From CAVYVZ01 sp963772065 (GTDB lineage: Bacteria > Acidobacteriota > Vicinamibacteria > Vicinamibacterales > UBA2999), in the NCBI GenBank assembly GCA_963772065.1, contig CAVYVZ010000005.1, positions 186,001 to 250,000 of the forward strand: a DNA stretch of 64,000 nt, in the 5' to 3' direction. The notes beneath the pieces were generated by a model. That model worked only from the letters and a program-made list of their open reading frames with translations. It did not search any database and was not told the DNA's origin. Positions 18,146 through 27,401 of this stretch are shown one piece after another (position 1 is the stretch's first letter; each line of letters begins with the position of its first letter). The position numbers were made by a program, and so were the translations under genes.

Positions 18146-18343
18146 CTAATCATGTACGGCCGCCCGCACCGAAGGTCCTTTTTGCGCAGTCAGTTCCGCC
18201 ATCGCTGACGACGGCCACCAATCGGCGCGGCCGGTGCAATGCCCTGCTGTCAGAAACACGCGCTCGTGGATCAGCGCGCCGGAACAGATCCAGCGCAGGC
18301 CGAGCAGATGATGACGAGCATCAGCATCGCACCTCGCGGGCAT
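18146..18343 (-). pseudogene. Fragment of a trypsin-family (S1) serine protease
   Basis: A 65-codon open frame encodes WICSGALIHERVFLTAGHC, the hallmark of the N-terminal region of chymotrypsin-like proteases. It holds the first Cys and the catalytic His of the TA(A/G)HC motif. The rest of the domain, with the Asp and the GDSGGP serine, is absent; the frame ends after about 25 further residues. It is therefore a remnant, antisense to the intergenic space between the PEP-CTERM and cupredoxin genes. Confidence 0.6.
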
Positions 18344-18471
18344 GCGTAACCCAATTACGCGAGCAGTAAGCCTCGACGCCCGAGATCCTCGAATTCAGGC
18401 GCATTATCTGACTGGTATTGAGCTTGCTCAGTATTCGTCGCGCTGACCTCGGCTTGGAAAGGATGCAGGTC

Positions 18472-18898
18472 ATGCGACTGCGAATGCTCACGGCGGCGGC
18501 GGCGACGCTCGTTCTCGCGAGCGCGTCTGGTTGCGGCGGCGGATCGAGTTCGGGCAGCCCGACGGGGCCATCTGCGGGCGGCGCGACGGGCCCTGCGTCC
18601 ATCTCGATCACCAGCAACAATGGCGCGCGCTCGTTCACGCCGAATCCCGCGGCATTGGGCGGGATGATGGTGACGTTCAGGAATGCCGACACCGTCGTGC
18701 ACCGTGTCAGGCTGAATGACGGCTCGCTCGACACCGGCGATCTCGCGCCCGGCGCGACGAGCGCCGCGCTTCTGATGCCCGCCGCAGGCGCGAACTATCA
18801 TTGTTCGCTCCACACGACGATGATCGGAGCGGTGGGACCGAGCGGCGGCGCGCCGCCGCCGGCGTGTGTCGGCGAGTACCGCTCAGTACCGGCCGTAG
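18472..18898 (+). CDS. Cupredoxin-like lipoprotein
   Basis: A small exported protein with lipoprotein signal (MRLRMLTAAAATLVLASAS then GCGG, lipidated Cys near residue 21), a Gly/Ser linker and a plastocyanin/azurin-like domain. A His in TVVHRVRL and the cluster YHCSLHTTM supply the four type-1 copper ligands (His, Cys, His, Met), so a blue-copper electron carrier is likely. ATG 18472 has GGAAAGG 10 nt upstream. As sequenced the frame runs on to 19122, deep into the opposite-strand RraA gene. Skipping one base near 18880 would instead end it at the TAG at 18896-18898 after a short tail. That end is inferred. Confidence 0.7.
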
Positions 18899-19608
18899 AT
18901 CGCGAGCGCTTTGAGCATGGACTTCTCGCTCTTGATGAGCGGGACCATCTTCGACTCGCGATCGTTGTAACCCTTGAGCAACCCGATCACCTTCTCGGCC
19001 GCCTGCTGCGGCACCACGACCACGCCGTCGGCGTCGCCGACAATGTAATCGCCGGGATGGACGATCACGTCGGCGCATGTCACGGGCGTCTGCTTCGCAA
19101 CGCTCACCATGCGCCCCACTGACGTCGCCGGGCTGATGCGCCGCGCGAACACCGAGTGGCCGATCGCGCGAATTTCGGCGACGTCGCGCACCGCACCGTC
19201 GATGACCGTGCCTTCGAGCCCTCGCGCGTGGGCGGTCGTGGCCATCAGATTCCCCATCCCGGCAATCTCGAGCCCGCCTTCGAGCACGTAGACGAGCACG
19301 CTTCCGGCCGGCGCCTCGTCGAGAATCTGCAACTGGTAGTTGGGATACTCGCGCGTATCGTTCTTCAGCACCGGCCGCAGCAGCGCGGTCCACGCGCGGC
19401 CGACGATCTTGCCTTCCCTGATCGGCTTCATGTCGCTCGACATCCAGCCGCGCGCGCCGGTCGCCTCCTCGACCGCGTCGGCGATGTTGCCCGTGCTGTT
19501 CTCGGGCCTGCGCAGCGCGGCGACGACGTCGGTTGCGGTCATCGGAGGCGCGGCAGGCTGTGCCAGGAAGGCGAGCGTCAACACGGCGGCCGAGAGATGT
19601 GAGAACAT
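18883..19608 (-). CDS. Exported RraA-family protein
   Basis: 241 residues: signal peptide MFSHLSAAVLTLAFLAQPAA, then an RraA/HMG-aldolase fold domain. Family features are GNLMATTAHARGLEGTVIDG, VRDVAEIRAIGHSVFARR, and the metal/phosphate-site region PGDYIVGDADGVVVVP. Cytoplasmic relatives are RNase E regulators or 4-hydroxy-4-methyl-2-oxoglutarate/oxaloacetate lyases; export points to the latter type of chemistry or to an unknown one. The start at 19608 has a perfect AGGAGG site, so the open 36 codons upstream are not used. It is divergent from the Tat-exported DUF362 gene, with only 29 bp between starts. Confidence 0.82.
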   Translation of the reverse strand: MFSHLSAAVLTLAFLAQPAAPPMTATDVVAALRRPENSTGNIADAVEEATGARGWMSSDMKPIREGKIVGRAWTALLRPVLKNDTREYPNYQLQILDEAPAGSVLVYVLEGGLEIAGMGNLMATTAHARGLEGTVIDGAVRDVAEIRAIGHSVFARRISPATSVGRMVSVAKQTPVTCADVIVHPGDYIVGDADGVVVVPQQAAEKVIGLLKGYNDRESKMVPLIKSEKSMLKALAIYGRY

Positions 19609-19637
19609 GCGGTTCCTCCTATGGGAGAGTTGCGAAC

Positions 19638-20757
19638 ATGGATCGCCGAACATTCCTGGCTGCGATGGCCTCGGTTCCAGCCCTGCACGCGCTCGACACG
19701 CCAAGGCCCATCCCAAAGTACCGCATAGTCACCAGATACAAGCCGGCTTCACGGCCCGGCATGCCCGGCCCGTATCCCGGGCGCGTGGTCACCGTGCATG
19801 CGGCCAAGTGTATCGACGAGGCGACCGAGCAGGTAGACGTGCCGACCGTGCAGACGATGATCGCGCGCGGGATGACGGCACTGACCGGTGACAAGGACGC
19901 ACGCGACAGCTGGGCGCGCTTCTTCACGCCCGACGACGTCGTCGGCATCAAGATCAACGCATCGGGCGCCCCGGGCGCGATGTCGATGCCGGATGTCGTG
20001 GCGGACATCGCGCGAAACCTGATGACGGTGGGCGTCAAGCCGACGAACATCGTCGTTCATGAGCGCCTGGACGGCCAAATCAGGCTTGCCCAGGTACAAT
20101 TGATTCGTGCCCAAGGGCGTTCGCGTGGAGTCGGCCGAGTCGTGGCTCGGCTTCGACCCCGGCGTGTACGCCGAAGCCAACTTCTTCGGCGAGGACGACA
20201 CGAGATCGTATTTGATTCGGATGGTGTCGGAGCAGTTCACGAAGATCATCAACGTGCCCAACATGAAGGACCACAGCGCCTCGGGCGTCACGGGGTGCCT
20301 CAAGAACATCTCGTACGGCGAGTTCAACAACGTGAACCGTACGCACTACAAGGCGCAGACGGAGACGCGGACATTCATCGGCACCCTGGCGGCGGTGGAG
20401 CCGGTGCGATCGCGCACGGTGCTGAACATCATGGACGGGCTGCGCGGTGTCTGGCATGCCGGACCTTTCTCGAGGGACAAGCGGTATCGCTTCTATCCGA
20501 AGCAGATGAAGTTCGGCACCGACCCCGTGGCGATGGATCGCTTCCTCATCGATGTCATCGACGACAAGCGGAAACAGGAAGGCGCGATCTCCGTCTGGGA
20601 ACGCGACATGAAATACTTCGGCACCTCGGAGCAGTGGCAGGCAAGCCCGAACGTGAACCGCTTCATCCGTGAGACCGGCCACATCGAGTACGCGTCGACG
20701 CTCGGGCTCGGCGTGTACGACACGAAGAAGATAGAGCACGTCGCGCTCACGATATGA
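19638..20757 (+). CDS. Tat-exported DUF362 protein, frameshifted as sequenced
   Basis: It begins MDRRTFLAAMASVPALHALD, a twin-arginine signal, and continues with the DUF362 block DVVGIKINASGAPGAMSMPD and GVKPTNIVVHERLDGQ. The frame breaks in CGTGCCCAAGG near 20110; dropping one C joins it to KGVRVESAESWLGFDPG and the remaining 210 residues, 372 in total. Iron-sulfur Cys clusters of some DUF362 proteins are not present. Function unknown; the family is often exported and adjacent to redox genes. The stop overlaps the next ATG (ATGA), so the pair is co-translated. Confidence 0.78.
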
Positions 20758-21674
20758 GATTCGTGGGTCTACTTGCCGCGGCGGTTCTCCTCGCCGGCAC
20801 TGAACAGAGCACCCGCTTCTACGTGACGAGCGTGGCCTCCAGCCTCATCGACCAGGGCCTCGCATCTTCAGCACCCGCGGGTTCGGAGGTGTCTGCGTTT
20901 CAGGAGGTGTCTGTCCCGGGGATCCAGTTCCGGCCGAATCAGGCGCAGGCAACGGAGGCGCCGTGGGTGACCTCGAACGGCTGGCGTTTTCTGCGGGGCC
21001 TGGCCAGGGCGAATTACGCCAAGCTGCCGGCCGGAGCCGCACCTCTGGCCGCAGCCGAAGCCTTCACGTACGGCGTGGAAGCGATTCTCGATCCTGATCC
21101 GGCCGACATCGAGAGCCTGGGGCACATGCTGCGTTTCCTGAAGACGCAGGCCCAGCCGCCGCTGCCCGTCATGGCGAACATCGCGGTCGTGGACGATCGC
21201 TCACCCGAGATGAGCGAAGCCTTGAACATGCTGACGCGCCGCAACCTGCTCTACCGCGTCGTGTCGGCACCCGAGCCGGAGCTCCCGACCGTGCGGCTGG
21301 GCAGCGCCGACTTCCCTCGGGAGGGCGCGAAGAACCCGAGCGAGTTCGCCGCGCGCGTGCGCGAGAAAATCGGCGACGACAATCGCCTCGTCCGCGTGTA
21401 CGGCACGAGCACCGCCATCGTCCACCTCACGGGCGATCGAGAACGCGTCCGTCTGTTCGTCCTCGGGTACGGCGGCAATCGGCGGCGGCAGGGACGGGAA
21501 CAGCAGAACGTGCGCGTACGGGTGCTGGGACGCTACGCGCCTGCGTCGTTCGCGGCGTTCGGCGCCGCGCCGGAGGCGACGTTGGTCGATGTGGAGAATC
21601 CGGGAAACGCGACGGAGTTCTCGTTGCCGGCGTTTTCAGTCTGCGCCATCGTGGACCTGAAGGGAACGAAGTAA
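20754..21674 (+). CDS. Exported protein of unknown function
   Basis: 306 residues with a short signal (MRFVGLLAAAVLLAG). No domain is recognised with certainty. Residues 60-160 contain a helical stretch (VTSNGWRFLRGLARANYAKL), and the C-terminal third is beta-rich (VRLFVLGYGG, VRVRVLGRYAP, EFSLPAFSVCAIVDL), resembling the small beta-sandwich that closes some glycoside hydrolases. That is only a resemblance. It is coupled to the DUF362 gene by an ATGA overlap and probably works with it. Confidence 0.65.
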   Translation: MRFVGLLAAAVLLAGTEQSTRFYVTSVASSLIDQGLASSAPAGSEVSAFQEVSVPGIQFRPNQAQATEAPWVTSNGWRFLRGLARANYAKLPAGAAPLAAAEAFTYGVEAILDPDPADIESLGHMLRFLKTQAQPPLPVMANIAVVDDRSPEMSEALNMLTRRNLLYRVVSAPEPELPTVRLGSADFPREGAKNPSEFAARVREKIGDDNRLVRVYGTSTAIVHLTGDRERVRLFVLGYGGNRRRQGREQQNVRVRVLGRYAPASFAAFGAAPEATLVDVENPGNATEFSLPAFSVCAIVDLKGTK

Positions 21675-21678
21675 GCCT

Positions 21679-22662
21679 TCATTCGATCCACGCGCACGTC
21701 GAGCGCGGGTCGTCGGCGCAGAAAAATACGCGAACATTCTCTGGCTTGTGCGCCGCCGCCCACGCACGCCCGTTGATGAAGAAGGGCTTCGCCCAGGCCT
21801 CGCTGTCCAGGGTTCGAGCCGCCAGCACCGACACCGAGGCCGTGCCCTGGGCGGGATACCCGGTGCGGGGGTCGATGATGTGCGAGTATTGCCGGCCGCC
21901 TGCACGGAAGAACCGCTCGTAGCCGCCGGAAGTCGAGAGCGACATGTCCTCCAGCCACACCTCCGCTGCCGGCGCCTGCGGATCTCTGGGCGCGCGAATC
22001 GTGATCCGCCAGCCTCGCTCGCCGGGCGGCGCACCCATTGCGTAGAGGCTGCTCCCCCCTGCGGAGACGAGCGCAGCCATCACGCTCTCCTGCTTCAGTA
22101 GGCCGACCATCCGATCCACGGCGTAGCCCTTTCCGATGCCGCCCGGATCGAGCTCCATGCCCGGGCGATCGAATCGAACCGTTCTGGCGACGGGATCGAG
22201 TCGAACGTGCTCGTAGCCCACACTCGCGCGCGCATCTGACACTTCCTTGTCGCGCGGCAGCCGACCCTCACCTTTGTAGAAGCCCCAGACCTTCACCAGG
22301 GGGCCAACCGTGATGTCGAAAGCACCCCTGCTTCGCGCGCTGTATTCCGCGCATTCAGCCAGCAGCCGAAACAGCTCGTCCGATACCCGCACGGCGCGCT
22401 GGCCCGCGCTGCGGTTCATCTCGCTCCATTCACTGGAGGGCTGGTAGTTCGACAGTAACCGGTCGAGCCTGTGGGCTTCGTCGAACGCTGCGTCGGCAGC
22501 CTGGTCGAGCGCGACGGGATCGGTGCCATGGAGAATGACAGAAAACGTGGTTCCCATCGCCTCTTCGGCTCGCTCGAGCGCAGTGGTAAAACCACTCGAC
22601 GCAGTCGGCGTCCACGCGGCGAGAACCATTGCCGGCATCATGAAGAGCACACGCCTCCCCAT
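21679..22662 (-). CDS. apbE: FAD:protein FMN transferase
   Basis: An ApbE-family flavinyl transferase of 327 residues that covalently attaches FMN from FAD to Thr/Ser of exported redox proteins. It carries an N-terminal signal peptide, and recognisable segments EEAMGTTFSVILHG, SRGAFDITVGPLVKVWGFYK, LDPGGIGKGYAVDRMV and HIIDPRTGYPAQG (metal and FAD sites). It is convergent with the preceding gene, 4 bp apart. No clear target with a D-x-x-S/T-G-A-T site is visible nearby, so its partner is elsewhere. Confidence 0.92.
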   Translation of the reverse strand: MGRRVLFMMPAMVLAAWTPTASSGFTTALERAEEAMGTTFSVILHGTDPVALDQAADAAFDEAHRLDRLLSNYQPSSEWSEMNRSAGQRAVRVSDELFRLLAECAEYSARSRGAFDITVGPLVKVWGFYKGEGRLPRDKEVSDARASVGYEHVRLDPVARTVRFDRPGMELDPGGIGKGYAVDRMVGLLKQESVMAALVSAGGSSLYAMGAPPGERGWRITIRAPRDPQAPAAEVWLEDMSLSTSGGYERFFRAGGRQYSHIIDPRTGYPAQGTASVSVLAARTLDSEAWAKPFFINGRAWAAAHKPENVRVFFCADDPRSTCAWIE

Positions 22663-22739
22663 CGAGAATTGAATATATACTTGCGCCGTTTTTCTGCTTT
22701 GACTTGATTCTCAGACTCGGCCCACCAAGGAGTCGCACC

Positions 22740-25700
22740 ATGCGTCCTCGTCCTCGGTTTCTACTGCCCTTGAGCTTCGTCCTGCTCGCCGCTTTCGGCT
22801 CGTCGGTTGCCAGCGCGCAGACCGGTCTGGCCACGATCACCGGGATCGTGTCCGACGCGTCGCGGGCGGCACTACCCGGCCTCACCGTCACCGCCACGAA
22901 TCAGGCGACGAACGTCGCTTACACCGGCGTGACGAACGAGGCCGGCAACTACATCATCACCAGCGTTCCGATTGGCACGTATGTGATTGCGGCGGAGATG
23001 CAGGGGTTCAAGACCGTGCAATCGACGGTCTCGGTCTCTGCCAACCAGACCGCGCGTGTCGACTTCTCGCTCGAGCTCGGCACCGTCGAAGAGCGCATCG
23101 AGGTCGTAGCGACGACGGCGGTCCTGCAGACCGAGAATTCCGTGGTGGGCAACACGATGCAGCAGAAGCAGGTGGAGGCGCTCCCCGTCCAGGGTCGCAA
23201 TCTGTCCACCGCCACGCTCTACTTCGCGGGCGTCGTCACACCCAATCCGGGCGCGTTCAACAGCCTGAAAAACACCGGCAGCGGCCGGCCCTTCGTGAAC
23301 GGCCAGCGCGAGCAAGCCAACAACTTCAGCCTCGACGGCGTGGACATGAACGACGCGATTGACAATCTCATCGCGTATCAGCCGAGCCCCGACGCGGTCG
23401 AGGAGCTTCGGATCGAAACGAACAACTATTCGCCGGAACTCGGAAACGTGGCGGGCGGCCTGGTGAACATGGTGCTCAAGTCGGGCACGAACCAGTTCCG
23501 CGGCAACGGCTTCTACTACTGGCGCGACAACACGCTCGCGGCGACGCCCTGGGCGACCAATCGCGCCGGCGGCCGCAAGTCGGAATTCTCGCGCAACATT
23601 TTCGGCGGCACGATCGGCGGCCCGATTCTCCGCAACAAGGTGTTCTTCTTCGGCGATTACCAGGGGGCGCGTCAGGACGAGCCCCCGGCCGACGCCTTCG
23701 TGACCGTCGCGCCACCCGATTGGCGCCAGGGGGATCTGAGCAGCCTCCTCGCCAGAGGCATCATCGTGCGCGATCCGGTCACGGGCCAGCCGTTCCCGAA
23801 CAACCAGATCCCGGTGAGCCGCTTCGGCGCGTTCGCACGGAACCTCTTTGCCGACTCGGCGTTGTACCCGGCGCCGAACGTCGAGCGGCCGCTGAGCGAC
23901 TTCCGTCAGAACTACCGCGGGACGAGGGCCAGAAAGGAAGAAGCCGACCAGTTCGACGTGAAGGTGGATTGGAGCGCGTCGGCCAACGACAAGCTGTTCG
24001 TGCGCTATTCGAGGCAGGCGCACGAGTCGCGGCCCGAGGAAACGGCGATGGCGCTGGAGTTCGCGAACATCTCGAACAATCCATTCTGGAGCGTCGGCAC
24101 AAACTGGAACCGGATCTTCGGCAGCTCCGTCGTCAACGACCTGCTCGTCGGGTACAACGACAACTCCTTCAACAGTGCGCCGCTGGACCTGCGAGGCGTC
24201 GGAGCGCTGAACAACCGCCTCGGCCTCGGCGGGGCACAGCCGATTCCGGGCCTCAGCTCCGTGGAGCTCGGCAACGACATTACGAACATCGGCACCAGCG
24301 CCGTGTCGAGCAACACGAACAACGGCACGTTCCAGATCAACGAGCGCTTGACGTGGGTCACGGGTCGGCACTCGCTGAAGTTCGGCGGGTCGTGGAACTA
24401 CTACATCATGGACCGCTACTACTCGGGCAACAACGGCGTGCTCGGGTTGATCAACTACAGCGGGACGTTCAGCGGTTCCGCCTTCGCTGACTTCCTCCTC
24501 GATCAGGCGTCAGGGAAGGGACGAGGCTCGCTGTCGGAGGCGTGGACGCACCTCCAGAACCGCGTCGCGTTGTACGCGGCGGATGACCTCAAGGCCACCG
24601 ACAACCTGACGCTGAATCTCGGCCTCCGGTGGGCCTACACGTCGCCGCTCGTCGAGAAGGACGACCGCCAGGCGAACGTCGACCTCACGAACGCGGCTCT
24701 GCTTGTGGCCGGCCAGAACGGCAACAGCCGCGCGCTCTACGAGCCGTACTACAAAGGGTGGGAGCCGCGGCTCGGCTTCGCCTATCAGCACGGCGAGAAG
24801 TGGGTGTACCGCGGCGGCTACGGCATCACGCAGTACATGGAAGGCACCGGCGCCAACCTGCGGCTGCCGCTGAACCCGCCGTACTTCTTCGAGTCGCAGG
24901 TGGCCTACGACCGCACGAGCGGCGCAGGAACGATCACCACCGGCTTCGAAGGCCTCCAGGGTACAACCGGCCTCTCCGGTCAGCCGCGCGCCTTCGACCC
25001 GAACCTGCGCCCGCAGTTCACGCAGCAGTGGAACCTGTTTGCCGAGTACCTGCTCGGAGCGCGGTCATCGATCAACATCGGCTACGTGGGCAGCAAATCG
25101 AAGCATCTCGTTACGCCGATCGAAGGTAATCAGCCGCTGCCCGGCACCGGCGATCCGAGCACCTGGGCGCCGCTCGATCAGCGCCGGCCGCTCTACCGGT
25201 TCAACCCGCTGATCACGAACATCAGCACGACGATGTCGCGCGGCCGCGCGAACTACAACGCGCTGCAGGCGTCGTTCAAGCAGCGCTTCTGGCAGGGTCT
25301 CGACTTCCAGGCCAACTACACCTGGAGCAAGGCGCTGACGAACAACCTCGGCTACTACGGCTCGGCGGGCGTGGCGGCCGAGGGCGCGTACCCGATGAAC
25401 AGCTACGACATCGAGGCGAACTACGGCCGGGCCTTCTTCGACGCGCGGCACGTGTTCAACGTCGCGGGCAGCTACGAGCTGCCGTTCGGAAGGGAGCGGC
25501 AGTTCGGCGCCGACTGGAACCGCGCGCTGGATGCGGTCGCGGGCGGATGGCAGGTCAGCTTCGCGGCGATCGCGCGGACGGGATTCCCGATCACAGTGGT
25601 CGACGGCACGCGCCGGTCGCTGCAGGGCACGCGCTCGTCGGATCGCCCGCTTCGCCTCGGCAGCGGCAAAGTCGACAACCCGACGCTCGAACGCTGGCTC

Positions 25701-25982
25701 GATCGCGCCGCGTTCACCTCGGCGCCGCTCGGGCAGTTCGGCGACGCCGGTGTCGGAATCGTGGACGCGCCGGGCTACTGGAACATCGACCTGTCGATCG
25801 CGAAGCGCATCGCGACGTTCGGCAACCAGTACCTCATGTTCCGCGGGGAGATGTTCAACGTCCTCAACCATCCGAACTTCGGGCCGCCGCAGGCGAACAT
25901 CCAGAGCGCGGTGTTCGGCACGATCACCAGCACCGTGGGTGATCCCCGCATCATCCAGCTGGTCGGCAAGTACTACTTCTGA
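22740..25982 (+). CDS. TonB-dependent receptor, Oar-like
   Basis: About 1080 residues. The signal peptide ends near SVASAQ. A carboxypeptidase-regulatory-like beta domain (residues about 30-115) follows with TITGIVSDASRAALPGLTVT and NEAGNYIITSVPIGTY. Then comes the plug (FVNGQREQANNFSLDGVDMN) and a long 22-stranded-type barrel rich in aromatic residues. It ends in GKYYF with a C-terminal Phe, as outer-membrane barrels do. This is the CarboxypepD_reg/Oar type abundant in Acidobacteriota; the substrate is unknown. Start at 22740 was chosen because the signal peptide begins there. Transcribed away from apbE. Confidence 0.9.
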   Translation: MRPRPRFLLPLSFVLLAAFGSSVASAQTGLATITGIVSDASRAALPGLTVTATNQATNVAYTGVTNEAGNYIITSVPIGTYVIAAEMQGFKTVQSTVSVSANQTARVDFSLELGTVEERIEVVATTAVLQTENSVVGNTMQQKQVEALPVQGRNLSTATLYFAGVVTPNPGAFNSLKNTGSGRPFVNGQREQANNFSLDGVDMNDAIDNLIAYQPSPDAVEELRIETNNYSPELGNVAGGLVNMVLKSGTNQFRGNGFYYWRDNTLAATPWATNRAGGRKSEFSRNIFGGTIGGPILRNKVFFFGDYQGARQDEPPADAFVTVAPPDWRQGDLSSLLARGIIVRDPVTGQPFPNNQIPVSRFGAFARNLFADSALYPAPNVERPLSDFRQNYRGTRARKEEADQFDVKVDWSASANDKLFVRYSRQAHESRPEETAMALEFANISNNPFWSVGTNWNRIFGSSVVNDLLVGYNDNSFNSAPLDLRGVGALNNRLGLGGAQPIPGLSSVELGNDITNIGTSAVSSNTNNGTFQINERLTWVTGRHSLKFGGSWNYYIMDRYYSGNNGVLGLINYSGTFSGSAFADFLLDQASGKGRGSLSEAWTHLQNRVALYAADDLKATDNLTLNLGLRWAYTSPLVEKDDRQANVDLTNAALLVAGQNGNSRALYEPYYKGWEPRLGFAYQHGEKWVYRGGYGITQYMEGTGANLRLPLNPPYFFESQVAYDRTSGAGTITTGFEGLQGTTGLSGQPRAFDPNLRPQFTQQWNLFAEYLLGARSSINIGYVGSKSKHLVTPIEGNQPLPGTGDPSTWAPLDQRRPLYRFNPLITNISTTMSRGRANYNALQASFKQRFWQGLDFQANYTWSKALTNNLGYYGSAGVAAEGAYPMNSYDIEANYGRAFFDARHVFNVAGSYELPFGRERQFGADWNRALDAVAGGWQVSFAAIARTGFPITVVDGTRRSLQGTRSSDRPLRLGSGKVDNPTLERWLDRAAFTSAPLGQFGDAGVGIVDAPGYWNIDLSIAKRIATFGNQYLMFRGEMFNVLNHPNFGPPQANIQSAVFGTITSTVGDPRIIQLVGKYYF

Positions 25983-26482
25983 CCCTGGGGCGAGGGCGCG
26001 ACATCTCGCGCCCTCGCCAATACCTCGGCGAGCTTCTCGTAGTTCGTGGCCGCGCCACTCTTGAGGCCCGCCTCGAGGACCGTGTCGCGCACCTCGCGTG
26101 ACGGGAACAGCGTCGTGAGCGTCATCGTGGTCTTGCCCTGGCGCTCGACGAGGACAGTCGTGGCCCGCGTGTCGCCGGCGTCCCAATCCTCCCAGGATTC
26201 GGACGTCACGAGTCGTCCGGGTGGCGCGAGCTCGAGATAGGTACCGCGCGACCCCACGTCCTTTCTCCCCGGCCCGCGCCAGACGAAGCGGTAGGCGCCG
26301 CCCACCCGCAGATCGATGTCGCAGACCTCGAGCGATCGGCCGGGCGCCTCCATCCATCGTTTGAGCAGCTCGGGCCTCGTCAAAGCATCGAAGACCAGGC
26401 TGCGCGGAGCGTCGAAGACGCGCGTCATCACGACTTCGCGATCGGTGGGTGTCGTGATCGTCAAAGGTCCTGGGGTGGCCAT
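25973..26482 (-). CDS. SRPBCC (AHSA1-like) protein
   Basis: 169 residues with the START-like fold of AHSA1/activator-type proteins: TRVFDAPRSLVFDALTRPEL at the N-terminus, KRWMEAPG, and the late SREVRDTVLEAGLKSG amphipathic helix. It binds an unknown hydrophobic ligand. It is the last gene of an ArsR-DinB-SRPBCC unit (22 bp after DinB), an arrangement seen in many bacteria. The 3' end overlaps the convergent TonB receptor by 10 bp. Confidence 0.88.
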   Translation of the reverse strand: MATPGPLTITTPTDREVVMTRVFDAPRSLVFDALTRPELLKRWMEAPGRSLEVCDIDLRVGGAYRFVWRGPGRKDVGSRGTYLELAPPGRLVTSESWEDWDAGDTRATTVLVERQGKTTMTLTTLFPSREVRDTVLEAGLKSGAATNYEKLAEVLARARDVAPSPQGQK

Positions 26483-26504
26483 CGATCGTCTCCTATGTAA
26501 GCAC

Positions 26505-27002
26505 TCAGGCCTGCTCGTCGGCAGTCGGGCCGTACACGCCGGGCACGGGCACGTCGAGCAGGCGCAGGTAGACCGACATCTGCCCGCGGTGATGAATCAG
26601 GTGACTGAGAGTGAAGTCACGAAAGACCGCAACCCGCGGCTTCTCGAACCGCACCTTTCCCCTGATCGTGAGGCGCCAGCCCTGCACCAGCGCGGCATCG
26701 GTCACGCCTGCAAGAACTTCCTCGGACCTGGCCACATCGGCGTCGAAGGTGTCGATCAGTTCGGCCACCGACGCGGCCTGGTATGGCTTGAACGTCGTTG
26801 GATCCATCTCGAGCTCGTCGCGGCCGAAAATCGAATCGACCCAGCGGATGCACTCGACCATGTGGGACGCGAGCGCACCCGCCGTGAACGATTTCTCGTG
26901 GGGCCGCCACGCCAGCCGGTCGTCGGGCAGCCGCTCCAACAACCTGCGCGTCGCCTGCGCCTCGTGGGCAAATTCCAGCTTCAGAGAGTCGGCGGTCGTC
27001 AT
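26505..27002 (-). CDS. DinB-family protein
   Basis: A 165-residue four-helix-bundle protein of the DinB/YfiT class of putative metal-dependent thiol transferases or hydrolases. The typical helix TRRLLERLPDDRLAWRPHEK, a first His (LASHMVE) and the late SHLIHHRGQMSVYLRLLD with two His fit the three-His metal site. Middle gene of the ArsR operon, 12 bp after the regulator. Confidence 0.88.
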   Translation of the reverse strand: MTTADSLKLEFAHEAQATRRLLERLPDDRLAWRPHEKSFTAGALASHMVECIRWVDSIFGRDELEMDPTTFKPYQAASVAELIDTFDADVARSEEVLAGVTDAALVQGWRLTIRGKVRFEKPRVAVFRDFTLSHLIHHRGQMSVYLRLLDVPVPGVYGPTADEQA

Positions 27003-27014
27003 CGTTCGTTTCCT

Positions 27015-27371
27015 CTAGCGTTTCGTGCGCCGACGCTTGTTCTTGCCGGCCTTCAACTCGTCGAGCAAGGCGTCGAGGCGCTGGAAGCTGGCCTCCCACA
27101 ATTGCCGGTAGCCCTCCAGCCAGCCCGTGGCTTCCGCGAGGGGCTTCGCCTCGAGCCGGCACGGGCGTCGCTGTGCATCACGCCCTCTCGAGACGAGGCC
27201 GGCGCGCTCGAGTACTTTCAGGTGCTTCGATATCGCCGGCTGGCTCATCTCGAACGGCTCGGCCAGTTCCATGACCGACGCATCGCCAGACACGAGGCGA
27301 GCGAGGATCGCCCGCCGCGTGGGATCGGCGAGCGCGGCAAAGGTGGCATCGAGGCGGTCGGATGGTGTCAT
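27015..27371 (-). CDS. ArsR-family transcriptional regulator
   Basis: A 118-residue winged helix-turn-helix repressor. FAALADPTRRAILARLVSG and the recognition helix MSQPAISKHLKVLERAGLVSR are standard for the SmtB/ArsR class. No Cys metal-site motif is seen, so it is not a classic metal sensor. It heads the ArsR-DinB-SRPBCC operon. A strong promoter and a 10-bp palindrome lie directly upstream, making autoregulation likely. Confidence 0.92.
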   Translation of the reverse strand: MTPSDRLDATFAALADPTRRAILARLVSGDASVMELAEPFEMSQPAISKHLKVLERAGLVSRGRDAQRRPCRLEAKPLAEATGWLEGYRQLWEASFQRLDALLDELKAGKNKRRRTKR

Positions 27372-27385
27372 GTAATAACCCTGAG

Positions 27386-27395
27386 GTTCTAGAAC
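27386..27395. promoter_or_regulatory. Palindrome GTTCTAGAAC, candidate ArsR operator
   Basis: A perfect 10-bp palindrome lies 7 nt downstream of the -10 element, about where transcription should start and 14 bp before the ArsR ATG. It is nested within a wider ATAACC/GGTTAT inverted pair (27375-27380 and 27401-27406). Confidence 0.5.
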
Positions 27396-27401
27396 TATTT
27401 G

